A stretch of DNA of 64,000 nucleotides from DASQPJ01 sp036268355 (GTDB taxonomy: Bacteria > Actinomycetota > Actinomycetes > Sporichthyales > Sporichthyaceae), in contig DATAUG010000223.1 in NCBI GenBank assembly GCA_036268355.1, positions 8,378-72,377 on the forward strand. Direction: 5' to 3'. Position numbers and translations under genes: made by a program. Below, piece by piece: positions 1 through 8,280 of the stretch (within the stretch, counting starts at the first letter, position 1; every line of letters begins with the position of its first letter). The notes under the pieces are model-generated. The model worked only from the letters and a program-made list of their open reading frames with translations, was not told where the DNA came from and did no database searches.

Positions 1-899
1 GCCGGGAGCCAGACGCAGGCGACCGGCGACCCGATGTGGTGCGGATCGGCGCGCCGCACCACGGACAATCGACCCCGACCGACGCCGTTGTCCGAGGCGA
101 AGATGAAGGCCTGCGAGGTGATCACCAAACCCTGTGCCCGCTGCGGAATCCGCCACGGGCCTTCGGCCCGTTTCAGCAGCCCGTCCAGGGTCAGCGTGTA
201 GCGGTACATCCTGGCCGTGCGCGCCGAACCGTGGTTGCCGACGTAGACCGAGTTCCCCTCCACGGCGAAGAAGTCGATCGCGTCGATCTGCCGCGCGGGC
301 CCATCGGCGTGCAGGAATGGACGGTGGTCATCTTGGGCGGCCGCGCGCATGGCGGACCGCAGTTTGTCGATGCGGTAACGCCGGACCGTCGGATGTTTGT
401 GCGCGTCGGCGTTGTCCTGGGCGAACAACCAGTGCCCGACGAAGCCCATCCCGCCGAGGTGCGACTCCTCGATCTCGACCGTGCCGATCGCTCGTCCGGA
501 CGCCGGGTCGACGCCGACGAGCAAGGAGTGGTGCCCCTTTCGGTACATGCCGAGCAGAACCAGCCGGTGCCCGGCGCCGTCCCAATTGGTCCAGGTCGCC
601 AGCGCCTGCGGCACGTGCGTGTCCAGGTAGGGAACGCCGGCCCACGGGTGGAAGACCCGGTCGTAGAGCGCCGAGACCGAGCCGCCCTGGTAATGCGCCA
701 CCTGACCACGGGGCTGCGAGGCGTCACAGTGCGGCGGCGTCGACGGCGTCGAGTTGTCCACCAGTTGAACGGAACCCGCCGGGACGACGGCCCCCCTGTC
801 GTCGGCCGAGCCGACCAGGATCGTCGGCGCGATCAAGGTCAGCACAACTGCGGTGTGCACAGCCCAGGTCGGGCCGATCACCCGCAACCGCAGTGCCAT
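1..899 (-). CDS. exported protein of unknown function (C-terminus beyond window)
   Basis: The frame opens at an ATG (897-899) behind a G-run ribosome site and stays open to base 1, so at least 299 residues are encoded and the stop lies outside the window. Residues about 8-28 (core VVLTLIAPTILVG) are a signal peptide or membrane anchor, followed by a Ser/Pro linker. The body has short hydrophobic strands alternating with Gly/Asp turns (LVLLGMYRKG, LLVGVDPASG, VYVGNHGSA), which resembles beta-propeller blades. I do not recognise a family. It lies downstream of the D-Ala-D-Ala carboxypeptidase on the same strand, with about 150 bases between them. The long plus-strand frames here are antisense shadows. 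An exported protein is well supported; a function is not. Confidence 0.6.
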   Translation of the reverse strand, partial: MALRLRVIGPTWAVHTAVVLTLIAPTILVGSADDRGAVVPAGSVQLVDNSTPSTPPHCDASQPRGQVAHYQGGSVSALYDRVFHPWAGVPYLDTHVPQALATWTNWDGAGHRLVLLGMYRKGHHSLLVGVDPASGRAIGTVEIEESHLGGMGFVGHWLFAQDNADAHKHPTVRRYRIDKLRSAMRAAAQDDHRPFLHADGPARQIDAIDFFAVEGNSVYVGNHGSARTARMYRYTLTLDGLLKRAEGPWRIPQRAQGLVITSQAFIFASDNGVGRGRLSVVRRADPHHIGSPVACVWLP

Positions 900-1029
900 A
901 CCAGCCCCCCGGCCTTCGCCGTCGAGCCCGCCGGCCATCCGGGATCGTGGTAGCACCGGCGAAGGTTGCCGGGTCGATCGTCTTGCGTCGGATGCGGAAT
1001 TGCCGCGCGGACACGCCGTCGAGGCACAT

Positions 1030-1042
1030 ATGACGCTTCGTC
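1030..1042 (-). terminator. small hairpin behind the carboxypeptidase gene
   Basis: TGACG-AAG-CGTCA (minus strand) starts 8 bases after the carboxypeptidase stop. The stem is only 5 bp and no T tract follows, so termination is inferred. Its core matches the CTGACG-N3-CGTCAG hairpins found at several other gene ends in the window. Confidence 0.35.
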
Positions 1043-1049
1043 AGAAGAT

Positions 1050-2339
1050 CTACAGCTGCGGGGGCACCAGGCGCCGCCGGTAACGTCGCCGCCCGAGGAC
1101 GCGCAGCGCCCCGGCGGTGACGAACAGCGCCGCCGCCAGGCCACCGGAGGCCGCGGACCACTTCAGGCTGATCGGAGTCGCCCGCGCCACCGCGGCCACC
1201 TTGGCCGGAATCTGATCCAGCGCGGAGAAGGAGGCGAAGCCGTCGTCCTCCGGGGACACCACGCTGGGCGACAACGGATCCACCAGTTGGCCCACCGGGT
1301 CGACCTCGCCGTCGTGCGCGAAACCCCAATCCAGGAAGGCCGCTGCCTCCTGCGTGATCGTTGGGTGCGGAACACCCGTCAGGGTCACCAGGATCGTCTT
1401 GCCGTCGCGCTGGGCGGCCACGATGTCGGTGTTGTGGGCCAACGACGTGTAGCCGGGCTTGACCCCGATGATGCCCGGGTACTTGCCGAGCAAGCGGTTC
1501 TCCGAGTTCACCTGGATCGTCGTCGGGTCGACGGATTGCTTGGTCGCCGTGGTGTTCCCGGGGAACTGCCAGTGCTGCGTGATCATGTACTTGCGGGCGT
1601 CGCCACGCTGCAGGAGCGCACGACCGAACAGGGCGAGGTCGTAGGCGGAGGAGAACTGACCAGGGGCGTCGAGCCCGCTCGGGTTGACCACCGTGGTGTC
1701 ATCCGCCTGCAGACGGTGCGCCTCGTCCATCTCCATACGGATGGCCTTCGCGAGGTCGCCCCCCGCGCCTGCCTTGGCCAGGCCCATCGCCGCGTCGTTG
1801 CCGGAGCGGAGGAACAGCGCGTACCAGAGGTCGTTTATCTGGTAAGTCTCGCCGGCTGCCATTCCGACCCGGGTGCCCTCGACGCTCACGTCCTGCGCGT
1901 CGGCGGTGTAGGTGTCGTCCTCGTCCAGGCGGGGCAACATCGTCAAGGCCAGCAACGTCTTCTGGGTGCTTGCCGGGCGGAACAGGCCGTGCGGATCCTT
2001 GGCGGCCAGAATCTCGCCGGTGGTCGCGTCGGCGATCACGTAGGACGTGCCGTCGAAGAACGGCATCGGCCCGGCCGCCGGGTCCTCGATCGCGCCCTGA
2101 TCGGCCAGTCGCGGGCCGCCGATCGTCGGAGTCGCCGGCAACAGCGGGCCCAGCCCGGTGATCGGCGGGCCGGTCACGGCGAGCTGGCCGTCGGGTGCAG
2201 GCGACGGCGTGACGGAGGCCCCGGCAACCGGTAGCCCACCCAGGCCCAAGGCGGCGGCACCGACGCCGGCCACCACCGCAGTCCGGAGCAGCCGCGCGCG
2301 GCGACGCGACGCAGGCGCGGGACTCGTCAACTCAACCAT
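1050..2339 (-). CDS. dacB-like: D-alanyl-D-alanine carboxypeptidase, S11 family
   Basis: A penicillin-binding protein of the S11 family, which trims the terminal D-Ala from peptidoglycan stem peptides outside the membrane. The three active-site motifs are visible in order: SxxK as STQK (about residue 124), SxN as SGN (about 180) and the K-[TP]-G box as KPG (about 295). An Arg-rich N-region and hydrophobic core form the signal peptide, and a C-terminal transmembrane helix is followed by a basic tail, typical of actinobacterial members anchored to the outer membrane face. I chose ATG 2337-2339 because it gives a normal signal peptide; a GTG at 2402 would add 21 residues. The length (429 aa) fits the family. 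Confidence 0.9.
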   Translation of the reverse strand: MVELTSPAPASRRRARLLRTAVVAGVGAAALGLGGLPVAGASVTPSPAPDGQLAVTGPPITGLGPLLPATPTIGGPRLADQGAIEDPAAGPMPFFDGTSYVIADATTGEILAAKDPHGLFRPASTQKTLLALTMLPRLDEDDTYTADAQDVSVEGTRVGMAAGETYQINDLWYALFLRSGNDAAMGLAKAGAGGDLAKAIRMEMDEAHRLQADDTTVVNPSGLDAPGQFSSAYDLALFGRALLQRGDARKYMITQHWQFPGNTTATKQSVDPTTIQVNSENRLLGKYPGIIGVKPGYTSLAHNTDIVAAQRDGKTILVTLTGVPHPTITQEAAAFLDWGFAHDGEVDPVGQLVDPLSPSVVSPEDDGFASFSALDQIPAKVAAVARATPISLKWSAASGGLAAALFVTAGALRVLGRRRYRRRLVPPQL

Positions 2340-2457
2340 GGCACCGCCGAGCGTAAGGCGCGGCGAAGAGCGGAGACCCATGATTTTGACCGACCGCTGC
2401 ACACCGTTGACCCGCGCGGTGGAAGGTTGATTCTCCCCTTGCCACCGCCGTGCCGAT

Positions 2458-3318
2458 TCAGCCGGACGCGACCTGGGCCGACGTCTTGCGGGTCTCGGCC
2501 GGCTGGGCGAATCCGGCCAGCAGGAGCGCCGAACCCACGGTGATCACGAAGCCCAGAACCGCGACCAGGGCCAGGCCGGGGCGCGCGGTGTCGCCCAGTA
2601 CGGACAGCCCGACCGCGGCGGGAACCACCGTCTCGATCGCGAACACGACCGCCACCACGACTGTGACCGAACCCCGTTCGAGCCCGGCCGCGAACAGCAC
2701 CGTGCCCAGCCCCCCGTAGGCCAGCACCGCGTAGGTCAACGGCTCCGCGAGCAGGTGCCACCAGGACCCCGAGACTGGCAACGCGCGCGCCGCGATGCCC
2801 ACACCGCCGAACGCCGCCCCCGACACCGCGGCCAGCAGCGTCGCACCGCCCCGCCCCGGTCGAGCGCCCCAGAGCCCGGCCGCGGTCAGGGGTGCGACCC
2901 CCACCAGTACCGCCCATTGGCCGGACCGGCTCAGCGAAGCGGCCCCGCCGGGCTCCGCGCTGACGGCGAGCAGGACCACGCCTACCGCCAAGGCCGTCAG
3001 CGCGGCCCACTGCACCCGGCCCAGTGCCAGACCGAGGAAGCGATCGGCCAGCAAAGCCGTGATGCCAACACTGGCCGCCACAGCCGCCTGCACCAGGAAC
3101 AGCGGCAGGTGCCGCAGTGCGAGCAACGACGCCAGGAACCCCAGGCCGTCGAGCGCCAGGCCAGCCAGGTACGGCAACTGCGAAAACATCCGAACCACGA
3201 CCCGCGCGTCCAACGAACCGCCGGGCGCACCGGCGCGCATCGCCGCGGCTTGCAACACCGCGGCCACCCCGTAACACAGGGCCGTGACGACAGCGCCGAA
3301 CGCGGCCGCCACGACCAC
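2458..3318 (-). CDS. DMT/EamA-like multi-spanning membrane protein
   Basis: A 286-residue protein made almost entirely of hydrophobic helices, about nine or ten segments joined by very short loops. Two half-molecules of similar layout fit the drug/metabolite transporter (EamA-like) fold. Small-residue packing (AAAMRAGAPGG, VGITALLADRFLGL) is typical of such transporters. No substrate can be read from the sequence. It precedes the carboxypeptidase gene on the same strand with a 118-base gap, so cotranscription is possible. The fold is fairly certain; the transport function is inferred from the family. Confidence 0.7.
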   Translation of the reverse strand: MVVAAAFGAVVTALCYGVAAVLQAAAMRAGAPGGSLDARVVVRMFSQLPYLAGLALDGLGFLASLLALRHLPLFLVQAAVAASVGITALLADRFLGLALGRVQWAALTALAVGVVLLAVSAEPGGAASLSRSGQWAVLVGVAPLTAAGLWGARPGRGGATLLAAVSGAAFGGVGIAARALPVSGSWWHLLAEPLTYAVLAYGGLGTVLFAAGLERGSVTVVVAVVFAIETVVPAAVGLSVLGDTARPGLALVAVLGFVITVGSALLLAGFAQPAETRKTSAQVASG

Positions 3319-3387
3319 GTCTCCTCCTCGCCCCGATCCATCAGCAGCCTAATGTCCGCCGGCGGAACACTCCGCGTCGCGGCACAA

Positions 3388-3438
3388 CTGACCCGGGGTC
3401 AGATTCCGGCGGGGGCGGCCGGCGGGCCGGCCGCCCCC
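3388..3438 (-). terminator. double hairpin terminator
   Basis: Bases 3411-3438 form a perfect 12-bp stem (GGGGGCGGCCGG with CCGGCCGCCCCC) around a 4-base loop, starting 8 bases after the stop of the small secreted protein. A second hairpin, CTGACC-CGG-GGTCAG, lies at 3388-3402. There is no T tract, as is common in actinobacteria. Together they should insulate the membrane-protein gene that follows. Confidence 0.65.
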
Positions 3439-3446
3439 GAGGTGGG

Positions 3447-3839
3447 TCAGCCGGCCATCGGCGCGCCGGTGGTGCCGGTCGGGGCGCTCGCCGGAGCGGC
3501 CGCACCGGTCGTGCCGCTCGCCTTGTGGCTGCGGCGATGGACGGCGGTGCCCACCCGGTGGTGCCGCTGGACGCGCCGCGACACCCGGGAGGTCTTGGTG
3601 TGCTTGCGCTTCGGCGACGCGGCAGTCTTGCCCGGCACCGGGTTGTCCGACTTCGGCTCGGCCGAGGTGGGGGCCTTGCCGTCGTCGCCTGAGGTGCCGC
3701 CGGACGGGGCCGGGGCGCCGGAGATGCCGGTCGGGATCGTCGCCGCGCCGGCCGTGGGCGTCATGCCGCCGCCGCCGGCGCTCAAGGCGAGACCCAGCAC
3801 GGTCGCTGAGACGATCGTGGAAATTCGACGTGCGTTCAT
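3447..3839 (-). CDS. small secreted basic protein, paralogue of the next gene
   Basis: A 130-residue protein with a clear signal peptide (MNARRISTIVSATVLGLALS...). The mature part is low-complexity: an Ala/Gly/Pro/Thr-rich stretch, a strongly basic middle with Lys, Arg and His (PKRKHTKTSRVSRRVQRHHR), then an Ala/Thr/Gly tail. ATG 3837-3839 follows an AGGAG site at good spacing, so the longer upstream frame is not used. The leader is nearly the same as that of the protein at 4197-4430 (MNAxRxxTIxSAxxLGxALxAGG), so the two are diverged duplicates. No family is recognised. Export and binding to an anionic cell-wall polymer or nucleic acid are plausible inferences only. Confidence 0.7.
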   Translation of the reverse strand: MNARRISTIVSATVLGLALSAGGGGMTPTAGAATIPTGISGAPAPSGGTSGDDGKAPTSAEPKSDNPVPGKTAASPKRKHTKTSRVSRRVQRHHRVGTAVHRRSHKASGTTGAAAPASAPTGTTGAPMAG

Positions 3840-4164
3840 TGTTTCGGCTCCTAGAGGTTGGGATTCACACAGTTCGCTGCGCCGAGGCGGATGCCGCGCC
3901 GCAACACGTGGGAAAACTAGGAGCTGATGCCCCGCCCGTTCTGGGGAACGGCGGGGCTGTGGACAACTTCGGCCTGTGGATCGTCCGGGCCCGCAGACCG
4001 GTGGAACCGCAGCGGCGGCCGCACGCCGAAGAGGCGGCCGGCTCGGCGCCGGCCGCCTCTGGTGTGCAGTCACGATGCAGTGGCGTCGAAGCCGGCTGCC
4101 CAGCATGTCGCCACAACAGGGCGCGTGGCTGTGCATGCCTCGCCACCGTTCGGGCGCCGCCTGC
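3840..4164. other. intergenic stretch with a strong hairpin
   Basis: No coding frame here has a convincing start or composition. It holds the promoter region of the 3447-3839 gene and a perfect 12-bp stem with a 5-base loop at 4031-4059 (GAGGCGGCCGGC with GCCGGCCGCCTC). That hairpin may be a second terminator for the upstream gene at 4197. Confidence 0.5.
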
Positions 4165-4188
4165 GGGAGGCCCTTCGCAGGGCCGCCC
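4165..4188 (-). terminator. terminator hairpin of the His/Lys-rich peptide gene
   Basis: Nine of ten base pairs (GGGCGGCCCT with AGGGCCTCCC on the minus strand) close a GCGA tetraloop, starting 8 bases after the stop at 4197. Position and stability support a transcription terminator. Confidence 0.6.
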
Positions 4189-4196
4189 TTCTCGAC

Positions 4197-4430
4197 CTAG
4201 GGCTTGTGCTTGGGCTTGTGCTTCAGGATCTTGTGATGCTTGATCACGGCGGGCTTCAACTTGTGGTGCTTCAGCTTTGGCTTCTTGTGGTGCTTGGCCG
4301 GCTGGTCGACCGTCGTGCTGTGCGAGACGGTGTCGGCGCTGGCGGAATCCGCCATGGCCACCCCACCGGCGGTGAGCGCGAAGCCGAGCAGGCTCGCGGA
4401 GATGATCGTAGGGAGACGACCTGCGTTCAT
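4197..4430 (-). CDS. secreted histidine/lysine-rich small protein
   Basis: This 77-residue protein has a signal peptide (MNAGRLPTIISASLLGFALT...) ending near ADSASA. The mature part is almost only Lys, His, Pro and Leu: KHHKKPKLKHHKLKP, then IKHHKILKHKPKHKP. ATG 4428-4430 follows AAGGAG at about 10 bases. It is the upstream neighbour and paralogue of the protein at 3447-3839, sharing the leader but with a much shorter and more His-rich body. Repeated HHK/KHK units suggest metal or polyanion binding on the cell surface; this is inference. The conserved export signal and good ribosome site argue that it is a real gene. Confidence 0.7.
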   Translation of the reverse strand: MNAGRLPTIISASLLGFALTAGGVAMADSASADTVSHSTTVDQPAKHHKKPKLKHHKLKPAVIKHHKILKHKPKHKP

Positions 4431-4928
4431 GGGCGTGGGAACTCCTTAGTCGGTGGCGTCAGGACGCGTAGCGAACTGCGGGACGCACCCAACCAAATTG
4501 CCTGGTTGAAGGCAAGAGGACGGATTAATACAGATAAGCGAACGGTGTTCGCCAATCCGTCATCGGCATCGATTAGGCATCGAACCGCCGCGAAGCGTGC
4601 AGCTCCAGCGTTATGTTTCGGGCTCGTGTCCAGGCCCTGGCGACACCGGGCTTGCCTTTCGCGCCGGGTCGGCCGCGCGGCGGGCGTGCGGCCGTCGACG
4701 CGTCGTCCTGTTCGCGTCGTGCGCACGCGCCCGCCGGGCGGGGCGTCCCATCACCTACCGCAACGGGAGCTGCCTGGATCACGCTCCGCCGACCCCCGTG
4801 GTCCGGCGGCGCTCAAGATCCACAACACACGATGAAACGGCACCTGCCCGCGAACTGTCACCAAGGCGACGATCAAGACTTCGGCATCGGTGTGTCCGGC
4901 GGGAAAACAACAGGTATCTGACAGATGG
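4431..4928. other. intergenic stretch without a recognisable gene
   Basis: About 500 bases between the His/Lys-rich peptide gene and padR, containing the promoter side of the former. The only structure noted is a 6-bp palindrome GCGAAC-GGT-GTTCGC at 4538-4552, which could be an operator. The short frames have no plausible start or composition. Part of it (4500-4600) is less GC-rich than its surroundings. Confidence 0.4.
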
Positions 4929-5573
4929 TCACTTTCGCTTGAATTTGGGGTTCGCCAATGGAGCCCGAGCCAATACGTCCTCCAGCTGTGCCCAGGCGGC
5001 TTCCTGTGCGTCCGGCGGCCATTCCGCCGGGCGCTCCAGGACCGCCTTGCGGGCCCGCTGCGACCACTGGATGAGCATCAGGTACAGGTCGACATACAGG
5101 CCCGCGATCAGGGCCTGATCGGCCAGATGCTCGGGCGGGGGTGGAAAGCGCTCGAACCATCCGGTGTAGGCGTCGAATCCGGCCTGGGTCAGATCGCGGA
5201 CCTGATTCTCCAGCGTCTCCAGGGCGGCCACGAGATCGTCCCGACTGCCCAGGTGCGCGAAGACCATCCGCACGACCGCCTCGGACTCGAACACCGGTGC
5301 GGCCGGCGGCGAGGCCAACCACTCGGCCAGCACCTTCCGCCCGTCCGAGGTGATCGAGTAGACGGCGCGTTTCTGACGCCCCTTCATCTGAATCTCGACC
5401 TCGGCAAAACCGTGTGCCACCAGATTCTTCGGCTCCCGGTAGAGCAGGGTCGAGGACCGCGGCATGCAGTGCGAGAGTGAATTCTTCAGTTCCCCGGTCA
5501 GGTCGTAGGCGGAGTACGGCCGTCGGGCGAGCAGCGCCAGGACCGCGTACGACGTCGGTGTCAGTCGGGCCAT
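4929..5573 (-). CDS. PadR-family transcriptional regulator
   Basis: A 214-residue regulator with an N-terminal winged helix (SYAVLALLARRPYSAYDL, about residues 8-90) and the C-terminal helical dimerisation domain of longer PadR proteins (Vir-type). The wing region contains RQKRAVYSITSDGRKVLAEW, typical of the family. It ends a liv-type transporter operon: its ATG lies 4 bases past the stop of the permease-ATPase gene. Cotranscription suggests that it senses a ligand linked to the transported substrate and controls the operon. No operator could be identified with confidence. Confidence 0.85.
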   Translation of the reverse strand: MARLTPTSYAVLALLARRPYSAYDLTGELKNSLSHCMPRSSTLLYREPKNLVAHGFAEVEIQMKGRQKRAVYSITSDGRKVLAEWLASPPAAPVFESEAVVRMVFAHLGSRDDLVAALETLENQVRDLTQAGFDAYTGWFERFPPPPEHLADQALIAGLYVDLYLMLIQWSQRARKAVLERPAEWPPDAQEAAWAQLEDVLARAPLANPKFKRK

Positions 5574-5577
5574 CGAC

Positions 5578-7503
5578 TCAGCTCGTCGCGGCAGCGCTGA
5601 ACCGCAGCCGGTTGCCGAGGTAGTTGGCCCGAACGGTTTCGTTGGCGGTGATCTCGGCCGGGGTACCGCTGGCGAGCACCTTGCCGGCGGCCAGGACGTG
5701 CACGAGTTCGCACACCGAGAGCACCGCGGTCACGTTGTGCTCGACGAGAAGGACGGTCATGCCCAATTCCGAGTGCAGGCGCCGGAGCAGGTCGAACATC
5801 GCGCCCTGGGAGTTCGGGTCCAGGCCCGCCGCGGGCTCGTCCAGCAGCAGGATCTGCGGCGAGGCCAGCAGTGCGCGGCCGATCTCGATGCGTCGCCGGC
5901 CGGAGAACGACAGCGTGCCGGCGCGGTCGTCCCACCGGTCCTCGATGGCGAGCATGGTGGCGATCGCCCGCGCGGCCCGCTCGGCGACCGCCGAGGCATC
6001 CCAGGCCTGCCGCAACCCGGCCAGGTAGGCCAGGGTGGGGGAACCGAGCTGATGGTGCGCGCCGAGCAACAGGTTGTCGGCGACCGTGAGGTCCTCGATG
6101 ATCCGCGTGGACTGGAACACCCGCGACATCCCGGCCCGCGGCCGACGCCAGCCGGGCGAGTTGGTCACGTCCTGGCCGAACAGCCGCACCGTGCCGGAAT
6201 CCGGTGGTCGGAAACCGCTGATCACGTCGAAAAGGGTGCTCTTGCCGGCCCCGTTCGGTCCGATCAGCCCGGCGAACGATCCCGCCGGAACGCTCAGGCT
6301 CACCCCGTCCAGGACGGTCAGGCCGTCGATGTGGACGGCGATGTTCGCCACCTCCAAGGCCGGGCCCTCCCCGGCCGGACGGCGGCCCAGCCAGTCCGCG
6401 ACGATCGCCGGAACCTCCTGCGCCGGCGCGGACTCCTGCCCGGACAGGCGCTGCAGATGCACTCGGTCGCTGTCGCCGATGAAATGCCTGCGCAGGTCGG
6501 CGAACAAACCGCCCATCCCGCGCGGGCCGACCAACGCACCGCCGATCAGCCCGACGCCGGCCATCAGGAACGTGTTGATCCGGTATCGCTCCAACTCGAC
6601 CGGGAGGATCTGGTTGACGACCGAGACCGCAATCACCCAGCCGATCGCGTCGCGGCCGGCCAGCACCGGGACCGCCAGCAGCAGCAGCGAGGTCGGCGCC
6701 AGGTACTCCACGAACACCGGCGGATTGATGTAGAGCCAACAAGCCAGCACCCCGGCCAGGCCGGCCAGGATGCCGGAGGTGGCGAACGCGGCGAGCCGGT
6801 ATCGAATCGGCGAGATCCCGCACGCGGCCGCGGCCTGACGGTCGGCTCCGACCAGCAGGAACGCACGGCCGGCCGGGCTGTGCCGCAGTCGCACCAGGAA
6901 CAACACGATGACCGCCAGCCAACCCAGCAGGAACCAGTAGAACGCCCGGTCGGTCTGCAACGGCAGCCCGAAGAAGTGCGGCCTCGGGTTGGTGATCGAC
7001 TGCCCCAGTTCCGTCCCGCCCGAGATGCCGCCGGAAAACCGGCCCTGCGTGAAGATCGTCTTCTCCAAGGTGATCTGCACGCCCAGCGTGATCACGACCA
7101 GGTAGATGCCGGGCAGGCGCACGCTTGCCGCGGCGATCCCCACCATCAACAGCGTGACCGCGCCGATCGCAATGATCGCGGCGAAGACCCAGGGAATTCC
7201 CTTGCCCAGGTTGTCCGGGCGTTCCAGGTAGCCGAAGTAGTACAGCGCGGTACCCCACAACGCAGCACTGGTCAACGAGATCTCCCGCGCCCAGCCCTGC
7301 AGGACCAGCAACCCGAGTGAGGCCAGGGCCAGCGGGATCGCCGCACTGACCGTGAAGATCTGGTAGTCGGCGAAGTCGAAGACCCAGACCACAGCGATGA
7401 TCCAGCACAGCACGGAGCCGGCGCCCATCGCCGAGCGGATCGGTCGGGTGCGCTGGCTGACCGGCACGTTTCGCAGCGGCATGTTCCTGGCGTGCTCGCT
7501 CAT
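5578..7503 (-). CDS. livMG: fused branched-chain amino acid ABC permease/ATPase (LivM-LivG)
   Basis: One 641-residue chain joins a LivM-type permease (about residues 1-330, eight to ten helices, with the LivM signature around VRLPGIYLVVITLGVQ) to a LivG-type ATPase (about 370-641). In the ATPase, Walker A GPNGAGKST is near residue 415, Walker B ILLLDEP near 553, and the C-terminal LivG-specific segment is present. The ABC signature reads LSFSGRRR instead of an LSGGQ/LPYGQQR-like motif, a notable divergence. ATG 7501-7503 overlaps the livF stop by four bases (ATGA), indicating translational coupling. Known LivM-LivG fusions exist. The substrate (branched-chain amino acid, urea, amide or aromatic acid) cannot be read. 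Confidence 0.88.
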   Translation of the reverse strand: MSEHARNMPLRNVPVSQRTRPIRSAMGAGSVLCWIIAVVWVFDFADYQIFTVSAAIPLALASLGLLVLQGWAREISLTSAALWGTALYYFGYLERPDNLGKGIPWVFAAIIAIGAVTLLMVGIAAASVRLPGIYLVVITLGVQITLEKTIFTQGRFSGGISGGTELGQSITNPRPHFFGLPLQTDRAFYWFLLGWLAVIVLFLVRLRHSPAGRAFLLVGADRQAAAACGISPIRYRLAAFATSGILAGLAGVLACWLYINPPVFVEYLAPTSLLLLAVPVLAGRDAIGWVIAVSVVNQILPVELERYRINTFLMAGVGLIGGALVGPRGMGGLFADLRRHFIGDSDRVHLQRLSGQESAPAQEVPAIVADWLGRRPAGEGPALEVANIAVHIDGLTVLDGVSLSVPAGSFAGLIGPNGAGKSTLFDVISGFRPPDSGTVRLFGQDVTNSPGWRRPRAGMSRVFQSTRIIEDLTVADNLLLGAHHQLGSPTLAYLAGLRQAWDASAVAERAARAIATMLAIEDRWDDRAGTLSFSGRRRIEIGRALLASPQILLLDEPAAGLDPNSQGAMFDLLRRLHSELGMTVLLVEHNVTAVLSVCELVHVLAAGKVLASGTPAEITANETVRANYLGNRLRFSAAATS

Positions 7504-8207
7504 ATCTGACGACCAATCAGGTTGGCGCCCGGCCCGGACTCCCGGTACTCGGTCACGGTGCCGCCGTCGATGACCAGGATCCGGTCGGAAACGTCCTCCC
7601 GGACCTGTTGGAACTGTTCGGCGACGACAACGGCCACCCCCTCGGAGAGCACACCGACCAGTGCTTCGTACACCCGGTCGACCACGACCGGCGCCAGGCC
7701 CTGCGACGGTTCCTCGACCAGCAGCAGTCGCGGCCCGGCCATCAGGGCGCGACCGATCGCGAGCATCTGTTGCTCGCCGCCGGACAACGTGCCGGCGCGC
7801 TGCTCCAACCGGCCGCTCAACTCCGGGAACAATGCCAGCACCCTGGTGAGGTGAGACCGCTCCTGGGCCCGGGGCAGCGCAGCGGCACCCAGCAACAGGT
7901 TTCCGCTGACCGTCATGTTCGGGAAGACCCGCCGGCCTTCCGGCGAGAACGCGATGCCTGCGCCGACCCGACGGAACGTCGGCCAGTTCGTCACGTCCGC
8001 ACCGAGCAGGTCGATCCGACCACCGATCGCCGGGATCGTGCCCATCAGGGTCTTCAGGAACGACGACTTGCCGGCCCCGTTGAGGCCGACCAGCGTGACG
8101 ATCTGCCCGGCGAAGGCGGTGAAGTTCACGTCGTGCAGCACCACGTAGGAGCCGTAGCCGACCCGCAACTCCTCGGTCGTCAGGACCACGTCGCCCGGCG
8201 GCTTCAC
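7500..8207 (-). CDS. livF: branched-chain amino acid-type ABC transporter ATPase (LivF)
   Basis: A 235-residue ATPase energising the importer. Walker A GLNGAGKS lies at residues 41-48, signature LSGGEQQ near 141, Walker B LLLVEEP near 162, followed by the LivF hallmark SQGLAP. In Walker B the usual Asp is Val (LVEEP), a common LivF variant. The start is GTG 8205-8207. It sits between livH and the livM-livG fusion and overlaps the latter by four bases. No substrate-binding protein gene is in the operon, so one must be supplied from elsewhere. Confidence 0.9.
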   Translation of the reverse strand: MKPPGDVVLTTEELRVGYGSYVVLHDVNFTAFAGQIVTLVGLNGAGKSSFLKTLMGTIPAIGGRIDLLGADVTNWPTFRRVGAGIAFSPEGRRVFPNMTVSGNLLLGAAALPRAQERSHLTRVLALFPELSGRLEQRAGTLSGGEQQMLAIGRALMAGPRLLLVEEPSQGLAPVVVDRVYEALVGVLSEGVAVVVAEQFQQVREDVSDRILVIDGGTVTEYRESGPGANLIGRQI

Positions 8208-8224
8208 CGGTGCACCTTCGTCCG

Positions 8225-8254
8225 ACGGTGCACGCCGAATGTGGCGTGCACCGT
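8225..8254 (-). promoter_or_regulatory. intercistronic hairpin between livH and livF
   Basis: A perfect 12-bp stem (ACGGTGCACGCC with GGCGTGCACCGT) closes a 6-base loop in the 73-base gap between livH and livF. A third GGTGCAC copy overlaps the livF start. In an otherwise compact operon it may stabilise livH mRNA or attenuate the downstream genes; this role is inferred. Confidence 0.5.
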
Positions 8255-8280
8255 GTCATTTGTTCGCTCGCTGTGCTCGT

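Noticed and set aside
4538..4552. GCGAAC-GGT-GTTCGC as a second SOS box
   Set aside because: The spacer is 3 bases and the outer T/A pair is missing; the LexA consensus needs TCGAAC-N4-GTTCGA.
5698..7320. 540-codon plus-strand frame opposite the LivM-LivG fusion
   Set aside because: It lies wholly antisense to a strongly conserved ABC transporter and has Arg/Gln/Gly-rich shadow composition.
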